Numbered from the stretch's first letter, positions 1 to 9,249 are shown. The stretch: 20,480 nt of DNA from Nemertoderma westbladi (GCA_032718475.1 JAUCBJ010006434.1:1-20480); one strand, 5' to 3'. A program made the numbers and translations. The notes: a model not told the origin generated them from the letters alone.

Positions 1-600
1 TATTACATGTTAGTTTAATTTTGCTGGGAATAAGTAGATTTATCGTAAGAAATAACTTTTCTGTAAATATAAAGAAACCTACTGTATTATGCAGCACCTA
101 GGACGCAGGAAATAATGACGCATGACGTAACGAGGACTTGCAGGACCTAAAGAAGACGCAGTTCACCTATACGTAGTGTAATAACGTTTTATGTTAGTTT
201 TTAAGCTAGCCTGGTGTATTTGTGTAATTTTTTTATTTTTATTATAATTTTTTTTGCAATTGTTTTAGTTTTTTTCCCCCATTATAATCGTAATATTTAT
301 TCAATTCAACAGATATAAATGTGTTGCCCAACAAATTAGACCAATAATAACAATATTAACAAAGAAGAAACACCGACAATTGGCAGTAACGGTACAGAGA
401 CTGACGGTCGTGGTCGCAGTATTATAAAAATACTAAAATATTTGCATTTATTAATTTATTAGGAACTAAATATGTACAGTTGTACTAAATGTTTGTGTAA
501 TATTGTATTTGTAACCAAGTAACATAAAGGACCCCCTTGGAAATAAGCTGCAAAGCTTCAGGGGTAATCCTATATGTTATGTTGGACAATACCAATATTA
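1..600. other. AT-rich stretch without a gene; possible LINE 3' tail
   Basis: No exon is recognisable on either strand. Around 531-572 a GGACCCCCTTGG segment is followed by a small AAGCTGCAAAGCTT palindrome and GGGGTAATCC. In my recollection this resembles the 3' untranslated hairpin of some CR1/L2-like LINEs. No coding sequence supports that here, so the assignment is weak. If NELFA continues leftwards, this region lies in one of its introns. Confidence 0.3.
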
Positions 601-630
601 ATATTATCATATTTATTTAATAATTATATC

Positions 631-717
631 AAAGTAAAATAATGTAAAATCAATGTAAAATAATGTGAAATCAATGTAAAATAATGTGAAATCAATGTAA
701 AATAATGTGAAATCAAT
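631..717. repeat. 21-bp tandem repeat, about four copies
   Basis: A unit starting CAATGTAAAATAATGTGAAA recurs with period 21 at 651, 672, 693 and, truncated, at 714. A diverged half unit lies before it at 631-650. It is a simple AT-rich minisatellite with no coding content. Confidence 0.85.
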
Positions 718-762
718 CTAAAAAAGGTTATTTATAAGCAAATTGTAAAACCACTCGTTAAG

Positions 763-1133
763 GCTCATGCTCCACTGGTAAGTCTTATGTCGTAAGTAAA
801 AATATATTATGGAACACCAACACATTTTCATTTTCGATGGGAGCGTCTCCACTCTACTGGTAAATCGTAAGTAACGACTTTTGAGCGAAAGTGATTATGT
901 CCCATGTTCCATCTTTGTTGACATTCGACTCTGGCTTATGGCATGCTCAAAGCCTGTGATTGATTCCTTTGGTAGAAATATGTAGTAAATGTGAGACCCA
1001 TCTTATATTTTTTTAAAATAACTTTTGACTTATGTGTTACCAGTGGAGCAAAGGAGCTGTAATTTTGACAGATGAAAACAGTCTGAAGACAAAATCTGAT
1101 AACGACTTATGTCTTACCAGTGGAGCACGGGCC
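763..1133. mobile_element. Non-autonomous PIF/Harbinger-like MITE
   Basis: The left end GGCTCATGCTCCACTGGTAA and the reverse complement of the right end GGCCCGTGCTCCACTGGTAA match except at two positions. Similarity continues about 12 bp further inwards, including a shared GTCG. The element is flanked by TAA at 760-762 and at 1134-1136. A 3-bp TWA duplication with GG-starting inverted repeats is typical of PIF/Harbinger elements. It is 371 bp long and has no coding capacity. Partial copies of the terminal motif recur inside, near 849-873 and 1038-1055. The superfamily rests on TIR and duplication only. Confidence 0.72.
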
Positions 1134-1363
1134 TAATGCATTCCATAAAAAATCTTCAGAACGACAAAAGATTTTACACATGTGAATTAATCCGGTATAA
1201 AACTACAGTAGTAACATATGGTTTCACCATTTTAGTTTGATTATCAGGTGACAATTTTTTGGAAATGTGGTACATACCCATCAAGACTAAATTGACTTTA
1301 AAAACGGAGTAGCAGTAAATTTTCCCTCGTCACAGGTTCGTTAGGTTCCACCTAAATTGAATT

Positions 1364-1412
1364 CCCACCTCTCTGGAGGTTGTGGGTTCGATCCCCGCAT
1401 GGGGGCCACGGC
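1364..1412 (+). repeat. tRNA-like B-box fragment, probable SINE remnant
   Basis: GGGTTCGATCCCC at 1383-1395 is a good Pol III B box and sits in a T-arm-like context. No acceptable A box lies at the expected distance upstream, so this is not a tRNA gene. It is probably the 3' half of a tRNA-derived SINE. Confidence 0.4.
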
Positions 1413-1726
1413 AGTTTTCGGTTCGGCACGAATGTTTTGAAGGGGCTAGCAAGGGGTATGATCTAAGATAACGGCCGAAGAAAACTTTACTCCTTTACTT
1501 TTTTTACAAGTGTTGACAAGTACGGTATCTTAAATATATTAAAATATATGTTCAAAAAATATATAAATCGTGATAATAATTTAAAAAACAAAAATCTATC
1601 AAAATAGTTAGGAACCTGGTAATTCGGTAAAATTCTTTCCGGAACTGACCACATTCCGGCCGGTACCGGAATAAGGCCTAAACCACCGGAACTGAATTCC
1701 GGTACATCCCTATTGCTATATATTAT

Positions 1727-2478
1727 ATACAACATGTCCTGGAATATAGTGTCGTTATATATATAGTCCCGGTACATGGCAGCATGGACCCCCCCAAATT
1801 TTTCTACAAATCTTATGAGATTGCATGAAATTTGAAACATAGTCAGTTTCACCTCCTTCTTATTGGGTGAGCCAGAATTGCTTTCAATCTTTCGCTACAA
1901 GCTTTTGAAAAATGTGTCTCCGGTTATATTTCACCAATTACACTTCGGTTATTCTTGAAACTTATCCTGATTTATTGGTACCAATAAAAAAGCTGACCGT
2001 GCAAGGATTCCAGAAATGTAAAGACATTTGAATTTGGTTGGGAAATAGCTGAGATATTGGCGTTCGAATTTTGCATGTATTTGCTTCCCCCGCAGGCCAT
2101 TTATTCTATTTAATAAATACATCATTGAACGCTCATATCTCAGCTATTTCCCAACCAAATTCAAATATTTTTACATTTCTGGAATCCTTGCACGGCCACC
2201 TTTCTATTGGAACAACAAACCACGATAATGTACAGGAATAACTGCGGTGTAACTGGTGAAATATCACCGGAGACACCTTTTTCAAACGCTTGTAGCTAAA
2301 GAATGAAAGCAAAAATAAAAATCCTGACTCACCCAGCAAGGAGGAGGAGGGAGGTGAAACTATCTTTGTTTCAAATTTTATGCTATCTCATTAAGATTTG
2401 CAGGAAAATTAGGGGGGGGGGGGGGGGGGGAGTTCCAGGTACCTGAATAACGACACTATATTCCAGGACATGGTGTAT
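1727..2478. mobile_element. Large imperfect palindrome (fold-back repeat)
   Basis: The left arm 1727-2081 and right arm 2117-2478 are diverged reverse complements separated by about 35 bp. Matching blocks include the outer CATGTCCTGGAATATAGTGT, the inner TTGGGAAATAGCTGAGATAT, and a middle block (TGCAAGGATTCCAGAAATGT on the left). The right arm contains a 19-nt G run where the left arm has only a 7-nt C run. No target duplication is evident. It may be a fold-back DNA element or two head-to-head copies of one repeat. A third partial copy lies in the ERLEC1 intron. It sits in the third NELFA intron. Confidence 0.75.
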
Positions 2479-2691
2479 ACAAGTAAAAACAAATAACTGG
2501 TATAGAATGGCAGCTATTAAATGATGCCCCCAATGTGAATATAATCCATTGATTCTAATGGTACCTAATTAAAGAGTCTCTAAAGGAAAAAATAATAAAG
2601 AGTGAATTCCTAAATATACTTAAAACCCCAAAACAACTCCTGTACCGGTACCGGGTACTATAAAGTCAAGCTGTCTGATAATGTAACTCAC

Positions 2692-2958
2692 TTGTATCCA
2701 ACATTTTCTTAGAGTTTACAGCCATGGCCCTGGCGCGTCCTGCGACCGTGGGGACGCGCTTCTTAGCGGGATTCTGCGCGTCCTCGCTCTTCTGCAGTAA
2801 ATCGGCGCGAACTGTGGCGCTTTTGGGTTTCCGTTTGAGGGAGAAATGTTTGGAGTGGTGATGGGAGGCGAGAGCCGGGATGTTTACTGACGATTTATTT
2901 ATGTACCGGAATTGGATGGGTATAGCTGTATCGCTAACCAGGGAGGGAACAGTTTCAA
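2692..2958 (-). CDS. NELFA: NELFA coding exon 3
   Basis: The exon follows acceptor TATATTTTAG and begins with two bases that complete a valine codon split by the previous exon. It runs through the conserved block FSLKRKPKSATVRADLLQKS and a basic stretch to KKMLDT. It ends at the strong donor AA|GTGAGT (donor GT at 2691-2690) in phase 1. Reading past the donor gives 9 more codons and then a stop, so splicing is needed to extend the protein. Confidence 0.85.
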
Positions 2959-5900
2959 CTAAAATATAATTAATCAACTATATTGGGGCAATACGATATT
3001 GTGGCACAATTTTAAGAGAGAGAGAGAGAGAGAGGAGGGGGGGGGGGGGGGGGGGGGGTTGAATTAAAAGTTTTTCAATGTTCATGCCTCAACAACCTAG
3101 ATTTGGGTGAATTCGATTTTATTACCAAATTAGTTTCAATTTTCTTTTTTTTAACTCGTTGAAAAGTTAGCTTCCCGAACAAAATTTTATCCCGTTGAGA
3201 TTATGTTCGGGAAACTATTCTGAATGTCAGATTGGCGGTAAGATTGGGTGGCTAGATGGTCGCGTCCATCTCTCACAGAAGACACTCACATCCTGCATTA
3301 TTCCCCTATTTGGCTTGTAGTTGTACTCTGGAGGAGTCCCGAATAGATGGGGTGGGTGGAAGAAACCAAGTGTGTGGAAAACTTTCCTAGCTAATAGTCG
3401 GGGTGTCTGGAATAAGAGAATTGTGGATGGATTTTTTTTCAAAACTTAATAGCCGTGTCGCCCGCCCTGTCTATTCGGGTCTCCAAGTAATTATACAATG
3501 GGAATCGCTCTGTGCGGTTAAAGTCAAACATATCTGATTATACCTACTGACTATTCTGCTATTTACCAAACCTGTTTTAATAAGATCATTCAAGACCTCT
3601 GAAACGATGGGATGATTCTTAGTGATGTCAGTGTCGAGGAGACCAGATCTAGGGTAGGGCAGGACCATCCTACCAATCATCTTAACCCAGTCGTCATCGT
3701 CTTCAGCGGCAATACCAAGAAGGTCGGTCAATTCGTTCTTGTGCTGAAAATAAAACCCGACTAATGTCAGAATGTCATATAAAGGAATAATAACTATATA
3801 CGTCATTGTTCATAAAATAGCTAATTATGAACAATGGCGAATCTAATTTTATTTATTTGTGTGGAATTATTTGTAGTTATTCACTTAAACATTCTACAAC
3901 AACCTTCAACAGGAGAGTATGGCATTTTAATTATACACACTTTCTTCTCGAGTTAATTTAGCGTAGTGGATAACACGTTGGGTTATGAATGTAAAGGACG
4001 CTGGTTCGATTCTGACCTATTTCATTTTTGTAAGTTTTAGAATTGTAAAATAGTTAGTGTATATTCGAATGACGTCATGTAATTATATTTAGAATGACGC
4101 GATGACATACCGGATATAAATAGTAAAACGAATGGCGTAGGGACATACTGAGAAATAATGTCGCAATGCGATATAAAGCTGGAAAATATGTCGCCCTGGA
4201 GATTTGGTCTGGAGATTTAGATATGGATAGATCTGGAGATTTGTGAGAAATTAATTCCACACAAATAAATAAATATATTTTGTTACATTATGTCAACTTA
4301 ACAGCGTTCTGGTGAATTACTCGTAACGCTGCAAAGTACTACTTTGCAGCGTTGCGGCCTATAGGATGGAACGCTGCAAAGTAACCAATCGCATGGAAAC
4401 AACTTCAATTACCGTATTACATAATGTATTATTTCCATTTATGTTAATGACTAATGAGTGCTGCTTTATTATCCAGTTTGCAGTGACGGGACTACAGGAC
4501 TAGCTACTGCATGTAAATAATCGTTTAACGTGTACTGTAATCCATTATGGCGAAACATCCAATATAAGACAGACACAAAAATGGCGACAGTGTTCAGTAA
4601 AACTGAACGGACACAGACGATGACTAAGTTTGCTTCAGTCGACTATATATAGTCAAGATGGATTAACAATTTATCACATCCATGCAGGAGATAACTTCCA
4701 ATAAATTTTAATTTGATTTAAATGTCTAATTACTACTGTGTACCTGTTAATAAATTTCACTTATATTTTATATATGATTAAAATGTATAAATGAGTATCC
4801 ATTAAATCTTTTTTTCATATACCGAACGCTGATAAGTTGACATAATGTAGCAAAATTACATACATCATTGCTGCATTGCTTGCAAATCCTCGTTGTCTGC
4901 TCCTTGTTTATTTATGTAAACCTCCCTCGCATGTTTCTCTTTTAAACAGGGAAACAGGTACTGGCATCCAAATAAATTTAAATAAAAATCCTATAGGTCT
5001 ATGTATGTATTAGCATTGCCGCATTGTGCCTTGCCTATTATATACTCAAATCTTGCACTCCGGTACGGTGATGCACTGATGCATTTTAGCTTCTGCAATC
5101 TCGTAACAGAATATCAGAATATTGTACGATTTGTACCTCATGAAACTTTCATTTATTGCAGTATTACTTTGTTCCTTCAACAAATCACAGCTCGCTCAAT
5201 GATCACAACAGCATCGTACTGGTACAAATGAGCAAATATAGGCTAATTATTATTTCTGTGTTTGTAGCCGAGTCCCCGAGTCAACCTGTATATTGTTAAA
5301 TTTACCGGTACCTTATGTTTAAGAGAGGAGGGGGATCTACCGCCGAGCGGCTGACCCAGTGACCAGTAGGCACCGACACACCTAGCGGCTGACCAGTCTG
5401 TCAGTAGGCACCGACAGACAGATAACAGACTGACACAGGTATTTTTTCCTACTGACTGCCTGACCATATGGTTTCCCTCAGCCTCAAAAGATGGTATGCT
5501 TGAGCATGTGGATGACTTCTGTTACCTGGGATCATGGATCCGGAAGTCAGGTGAGGACCTTCGAATACGTAAGGGAAAGGCATGGGCAGCCTTGAATAGG
5601 CTTTCCAGGATTTGGAAGTCACCGAGAATTAATCGGAAACTTAAGGTCCGGTTATTTAGAGCAGCAGTAGTTCCAGTACTCCTCTATGGGAGTCCATGCT
5701 GGCTCTAACTGCTGAGGACACCAAATCTCTGGATGGCACATTCACAAGAATGCTACGCCGGGTTCATTGTGTCAAGTACAATGCACACATCTCCAACCAG
5801 ACACTATATAACATTGGAGGTGTCTCATTGGTTCCCCCAAGCTTGACACTAGAACAAAATCGCCTCCGCTTTGCAGGACATTGCTTTCGCCGTGAGGACC

Positions 5901-6719
5901 AGCCAGTGCATAATCTTGTACTTTGGCAGCCTCATGGAGTGAATAAGCATGGTGGACAGCCCATGACTTTCTTGAGACGCATCTTAAAGGACACTGGCCT
6001 TGAAGATGCGGATGATCTAGCAAATGTCATGGGTGATAGGGAGTTGTGGCGGTGCAATTTTGTCGATAAGCCGCACAGCATTCTTAAAAATGGAGCTGCA
6101 ATTGCAATGCAGCATGCCGATCCTAGTCTAGTTCCCTCAGCCTCAATTGGTAAAGTGATCGTTTATTGCTGTATTCAGGTAGGCCTATTGTTGTGGTTAG
6201 AAAAGCCCGCCTCTGTAACCCGCTTGCTTCTTTCCCTCCAACGGTAAAGTGGCCGTTTATCGTTTTGGTTAGAATAGCCTGCCTTTGTAACCTGCTCCTT
6301 TTCCTCAGTGTTACTTAGACCCTATTTATGAACAAAAATGTTTGGCGAATGAAAAAAAATTCTAAAGTGTTTCATAAAATAAGCGGTATACCGTATATAG
6401 CCTATGGTAGGCCTATATAAAAGTGTTACAAGGTCAGAAGGTACAGTCCCCAAAGTAATTATACACCATACCCGGCCTACAGCATAACAGTATGTGCCTA
6501 CCCCCCTACCTCATCCACGTTCCTTCTTGGCATGTGAAGAACACTCAATATCAACTTGATTTTCACTTGAGGCTGCAACTCATCAAAACACGAACAGATC
6601 TTATTGAGAACATCCTTGTTAAATGAAACGTGAATGTTTGACGTGGACCAGAGATCCTCTGAACTACCGAGTTTATTATGCAGCCAAAGGGATATATTAG
6701 CATCTTTTACAGAGGCCAT
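2692..6719 (-). CDS. NELFA: NELF-A, negative elongation factor subunit A, 5' part (three exons)
   Basis: NELF-A is a subunit of the four-protein NELF complex that, with DSIF, holds RNA polymerase II at promoter-proximal pause sites in the nucleus. Coding exons in transcript order are 6719-6510, 3743-3572 and 2958-2692, giving 649 nt and 216 complete residues. Recognition rests on the N-terminus MASVKDANISLWLHNKLG, the helical HDAg-like domain ending MPRRNVDE, and the block FSLKRKPKSATVRADLLQKS in exon 3, all characteristic of NELF-A. The splice phases agree (0, then 1, then 1). The start is the first ATG after an in-frame TAA at 6737-6735, with a purine at -3 and G at +4. The human protein is about 530 residues, so the middle and the C-terminal NELF-interacting part must lie beyond the left edge. 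The introns are full of mobile elements. Confidence 0.88.
3016..3058. repeat. (GA)n microsatellite joined to a 22-nt G run
   Basis: A GA dinucleotide tract at about 3016-3034 passes directly into 22 G at 3037-3058. It lies in NELFA intron 2 (2959-3571), so on the transcript it is a C run. Homopolymer length in assemblies is often unreliable. Confidence 0.9.
3172..3213. repeat. 10-bp inverted repeat
   Basis: TTCCCGAACA at 3172-3181 and TGTTCGGGAA at 3204-3213 are perfect reverse complements with a 22-nt loop, inside NELFA intron 2. No function is evident. Confidence 0.7.
3572..3743 (-). CDS. NELFA: NELFA coding exon 2
   Basis: The acceptor TTTTATTTTCAG precedes CACAAG, and the exon encodes HKNELTDLLGIA through EVLNDLIKT. 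This continues the helical N-terminal domain after exon 1. Donor AAAACAG|GTTTGG leaves phase 1, which matches exon 3. The alternative donor six bases on (TTG|GTAAAT) would preserve the phase and add two residues, so the exact 3' end is slightly uncertain. Confidence 0.85.
3804..3836. repeat. 11-bp perfect hairpin
   Basis: CATTGTTCATA at 3804-3814 and TATGAACAATG at 3826-3836 form a perfect stem with an 11-nt loop. It lies about 60 bp upstream (in transcript sense) of NELFA exon 2, in intron 1. Confidence 0.7.
3848..4273. mobile_element. Short element with 21-bp perfect inverted ends
   Basis: 3848-3868 reads TTTATTTATTTGTGTGGAAT(T), and its exact reverse complement is at 4253-4273. The AT-rich half alone could be chance, but GTGTGGAATT makes 21 matching bases convincing. 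The 426-bp interior holds a tRNA-like A/B-box segment and three copies of CTGGAGATTT near 4197-4243. No target duplication is clear. It may be a MITE or a fold-back of unrelated repeats. Confidence 0.55.
3957..4015 (+). repeat. tRNA-like segment (SINE head or tRNA pseudogene)
   Basis: TTAGCGTAGTGGATAA (3958-3973) fits a Pol III A box and GGTTCGATTC (4003-4012) fits a B box, at normal tRNA spacing. The acceptor arms do not pair, so it is not a functional tRNA. It is a likely tRNA-derived SINE head within the preceding TIR element. Confidence 0.5.
4278..4855. mobile_element. MITE with 35-bp inverted ends and iterated AACGCTG motif
   Basis: The ends match at 31 of 35 positions. The shared core is TACATTATGTCAACTTA followed, after one variable base, by CAGCGTTC. 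Inside, AACGCTGCAAAGTA and its reverse complement form a 14-bp palindrome with a one-base loop (4325-4353), and another copy starts near 4370. These resemble the inner part of the TIR and may be subterminal transposase-binding repeats. There is no coding capacity and no clear target duplication, so the superfamily is not assigned. It lies in NELFA intron 1, immediately next to the 3848-4273 element. Confidence 0.68.
4860..5344. other. NELFA intron 1, unremarkable stretch
   Basis: No exon or repeat is recognisable here apart from one TACCGGTA octamer at 5303. A short open frame at 5001-5231 has no family signature and is judged chance. Confidence 0.5.
5345..5419. repeat. 38-bp imperfect tandem duplication
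   Basis: Two adjacent segments share GCGGCTGACC, AGTAGGCACCGACA and their order, at 5345-5381 and 5383-5419. They lie upstream of the LINE insertion within NELFA intron 1. Confidence 0.65.
5488..6131 (+). pseudogene. 5'-truncated non-LTR retrotransposon (RTE-like LINE), C-terminal reverse-transcriptase ORF
   Basis: The translation contains VDDFCYLGSWIRKSGEDLRI, LFRAAVVPVLLYGSPCW, then LDGTFTRMLRRV, LRFAGHCFRR and GDRELWR. This is the thumb and C-terminal region of a LINE reverse transcriptase, downstream of the catalytic YADD. A single-base frameshift near 5700 separates two frames (5496-5701 and about 5702-6070). The expected stop near 6089 is missed through another small indel. The insertion is bounded by a perfect 15-bp duplication TTCCCTCAGCCTCAA at 5473-5487 and 6132-6146. 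The 3' end is abrupt (GATCCTAG) without poly(A). It lies antisense in NELFA intron 1. The clade (RTE-like) is inferred from the protein style and very short 3' UTR. Confidence 0.85.
6149..6298 (+). repeat. Diverged tandem copies of a dispersed repeat
   Basis: GGTAAAGTGATCGTTTATTG...GGTTAGAAAAGCC...CTGTAACC is repeated from about 6241 as GGTAAAGTGGCCGTTTATCG...GGTTAGAATAGCC...TTGTAACC. Related copies lie at 9367-9410 (plus) and 14622-14673 (minus, in the ERLEC1 intron). The repeat's nature is unknown. The LINE target duplication abuts its start. Confidence 0.6.
6510..6719 (-). CDS. NELFA: NELFA coding exon 1 with start codon
   Basis: Exactly 70 codons run from ATG to ...MPRRNVDE, ending at donor GAG|GTAGGG in phase 0. 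The LWLHNKLG motif close to the N-terminus is diagnostic of NELF-A. The following intron is about 2.8 kb (3744-6509) and carries a LINE fragment and two TIR elements. Confidence 0.9.
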
Positions 6720-7060
6720 TACTGCTGTACTGCATTATTACATAGGCCTAGCCCTAGGCATATTCCAGTATTCTGATATTAGGCCTACAGTATTACTGTT
6801 AGTTAGCTGGTTAGTTCTGTAGTTCAGCAGTTGTTAGGATATCTCATACCGGTACTGTCATATCGGCACTGCTGTACTGTCAGATTGTCTGACAGTCAAA
6901 TATCTACGCCTAGCAGCCGTATTGCAGTACTGCTGTACTGTCAGACTGCTGGACTGTCATTGCAGCATTGTTTCGGAAGATTCTGAGGTTTAATCTTCAA
7001 CTTCCAAGCACCAAAGTAAAGTAAAAACTTTACTGTTGACTTCCACATACTGACATAGGA
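6720..7060. promoter_or_regulatory. Presumed NELFA 5' region with repeated ACTGCTGTACTGTCAGA
   Basis: This stretch lies directly upstream of the NELFA start. It holds ACTGCTGTACTGTCAGA twice (6868-6884 and 6929-6945), the first overlapping a perfect 8-bp hairpin CTGTCAGA-TTG-TCTGACAG (6877-6895), plus two TAGGCCTA octamers and one TACCGGTA. No TATA box or mapped start site can be claimed. The promoter role is inferred from position alone. Confidence 0.3.
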
Positions 7061-7794
7061 GTCAGCATTGTTTTGAGCTCAATACTTAACATAGTGTGGA
7101 ACATCGACCACTCTGCCACTTGAGCTGCAACCTTCATAGGCTGCTGACACACTATGACTATAGCTGTATAGATCATACAATGGCTTGGCTATCTGACCTG
7201 ACCTGTTTTGAACTACTCTGTTTCTGTGAGAATCATGATTTGAGCACCAAGCAAGGGTCTGCTCTTTGTGTTCAAATTTCATTTAATTTCTTAGGTTTAA
7301 ACACCACAAAAACATAATTTTTGGCCATAAATAGTGTGAGGTCTAATTATATAAATAGAATCATTTTGTTATATATTTTGGCAGTTACCTCAAGAAGACT
7401 GCTCCCACCAGTCCACGAAATTACACGGTATGTTGGTATACAAAACAGCCAAAGTCTCCTTTCTAGGGGAGAGGCTTTCGTTTCGTGTAGTTGTCTTTTA
7501 GTCCAAATTGATCGCTCTTCCCCTTTCAACAGGGCTCTTCCTCTTCCCCTTTTTCCAAGTGCACTTCAGGTGCCTCTTCCTGTCTTCCCCCTTTTCCACA
7601 TACAATTAGTCTGTTCAGCACACCTCATTTCAATACCTCTTCAGGGATTTCATATAACTTATACTCATTTATGCATAGTTTATTACATTGCAAAGTTTAT
7701 CCCAGTCCTTGGACGTAATACTGTACGCTTGTGTCGAAGCGGTTTGGTACGCGCTTTTCCTTGTTTGCTGGCTCAAACTCTGTCAGATCCAAGG
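7061..7794. other. Intergenic stretch without a recognised gene
   Basis: Open frames here (for example 7321-7845 on the plus strand) show no family motif and overlap minus-strand LINE debris. Part of 7400-7790 may be decayed sequence of the LINE whose endonuclease fragment follows, but I cannot identify motifs in it. Confidence 0.4.
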
Positions 7795-7990
7795 TCAGAT
7801 CTCACTATTACAGTCTCTAATGTCATGCATGATGCTGTGGTCTGAGCCAATTAGGTTAAACAAGATATATGCCTCACAGTTAATCATGCTGTTCTTATAT
7901 TTTCTGTTGATAAGGAAGCAATCCAGCTGGACTTGGGTTCTGTTCTTCTGTTCGGGTACTGAAAGGTCCACAGCTTCCACTTACAGCTTA
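7795..7990 (-). pseudogene. LINE endonuclease (EEP) domain fragment
   Basis: On the minus strand the frame reads TQVQLDCFLINRKYKNS, then NCEAY and LIGSDHSI. This pattern (QLDxxLINRKxKNS...NCEAY...GSDH) matches the C-terminal end of the apurinic-like endonuclease of non-LTR retrotransposons, where SDH carries the catalytic Asp-His pair. A stop codon soon after and no flanking domains mark it as a decayed fragment. It may belong to the same family as the 5488-6131 LINE; this is inference. Confidence 0.55.
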
Positions 7991-8114
7991 GGCTTAAACT
8001 TTTTTTGTTGTGGTGTTTCTTGATATTAATTCACACTTCTATTAAGGCTAGAAGAGTAAGCGCATATCTCTATACGAATCGAACTTGTGTTATTGATGTA
8101 ACCCTTTATCTTAA

Positions 8115-8216
8115 TAGTTCAATTTAAAGGTATACAGTATATAATAATGATATAATTAATCAGGATTTAGTTCAATTTAAAGGTATACAGTATATAATGA
8201 TATAATTAATCAGGAT
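8115..8216. repeat. 53-bp tandem duplication
   Basis: Two copies begin TAGTTCAATTTAAAGGTATA at 8115 and 8168 and end ATTAATCAGGAT. The second lacks a few bases of a TAATAA slippage site. The duplication looks recent. Confidence 0.9.
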
Positions 8217-8620
8217 AATTATAAATTAAATTGATATTTTGGATATGCAGTCTGAGATTGAAAGTAAAATAAGAAGATGACAAAAAAATAATAAAATAAT
8301 AATACTGGGGTATGATCATCTGAATTGTTAAACCCAACAGATGAGTTATTTACCAAAATAACAACCAAAGCTACCTGGAGAAAACGAAGCGGAAAATGGA
8401 AGTGGAAAATCCGATGTAGACATAGGCCTACTACTGTAGTATAGATTATACAATTTTTAACGATTGGTATTAGGCCTAAGGCTGACAGGCACATTAAATA
8501 AATGGCTTGATGAGTACATACTTATGAACAAGTATTGCACTAAAACGAGCAGATAAATTTTATCAATACACCACATCCTCATTTTTATACAGTCAAAATC
8601 ACAACAATTGTGATTTGGAT
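8217..8620. other. Intergenic AT-rich stretch
   Basis: No gene, tRNA or complete element is recognised. Two TAGGCCTA octamers fall at 8423 and 8471. Minus-strand open frames here are short and without motifs. At 8596-8616 AAATCACA and TGTGATTT form a small hairpin. Confidence 0.5.
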
Positions 8621-8713
8621 CCAAATTGAAGTTTATCCCTGACTTTATTATTTTTGTGTTCAAAAAAAGGTTTTGGACACAAAAATAATAAACTCTGATT
8701 AACTCCAATTTGG
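8621..8713. repeat. Inverted repeat with about 40-bp arms
   Basis: The arms 8621-8661 and 8675-8713 pair imperfectly. Shared blocks are CCAAATTG and TTTATTATTTTTGTGT, around a 13-nt loop. It is a hairpin-type MITE remnant or simple palindrome; no target duplication was seen. Confidence 0.7.
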
Positions 8714-8988
8714 TTATATAAAACAATGTTAGGGACAGCAATGTGTTCATGGGCAGTGACTGAAGTACTGTTTTTTTGAGTACTGTACTTGTGTTTGATT
8801 ATAACAGAAAGGGAACAGAATATAGGGCGTCTACTAACTAGATTGGCATTCGATTTAATTGCATAGGGAAGTTAATTTCGGAACTCTGTTAATTTCCCTC
8901 ATAACTATTACATGTTTAATGCACTTATATATCTCAAAATTGCTATGTTCGTTAGGCTCTGGCCAGACAATTCGTTCTTAATTAAGAA

Positions 8989-9249
8989 ATGGTGTATACT
9001 ATACACTGTGTACAACCATGTTCATTATTTACACTGACTCTGTTTTGTGTGTTAATTAACATATTCATTAAATGGTTACGATTCCGTAAAATTGGTAGCA
9101 GTACCAGTAATATCAACAATTTGTCATATGCCAATGATATTTTTGTTTGTGCAAATACCATAGTCAGGATTTCTGTAAGGAAATTAAATCAAAACACAAA
9201 ACAGAATACTGTAACATGTGATAATGACTTTCGTTCATTGTTTTGTTAG
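8989..9249 (+). pseudogene. Possible LINE reverse-transcriptase fragment (YAND for YADD)
   Basis: A short open frame contains NINNLSYANDIFVCA, which resembles the NINNLRYADDxxLxA catalytic motif of LINE reverse transcriptases with one catalytic Asp changed to Asn. The rest of the frame is not recognisable. A chance match cannot be excluded. Confidence 0.35.

Noticed and set aside
1487-1852. 121-codon minus-strand frame
   Set aside because: Its sequence comes largely from CCGG/GGTACC palindromes and the left arm of the large inverted repeat; no protein motif.
3227-3442. Possible extra NELFA exon in intron 2
   Set aside because: It has no similarity to NELF-A, and exons 2 and 3 already join in phase with conserved spacing.
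4276-4857. TA dinucleotide duplication (Tc1/mariner) for the 4278-4855 MITE
   Set aside because: TA is present at the left edge but TT at the right, so the duplication is not supported.
7321-7845. 174-codon plus-strand frame
   Set aside because: No motif is visible, and it overlaps a minus-strand LINE endonuclease fragment that explains part of it better.
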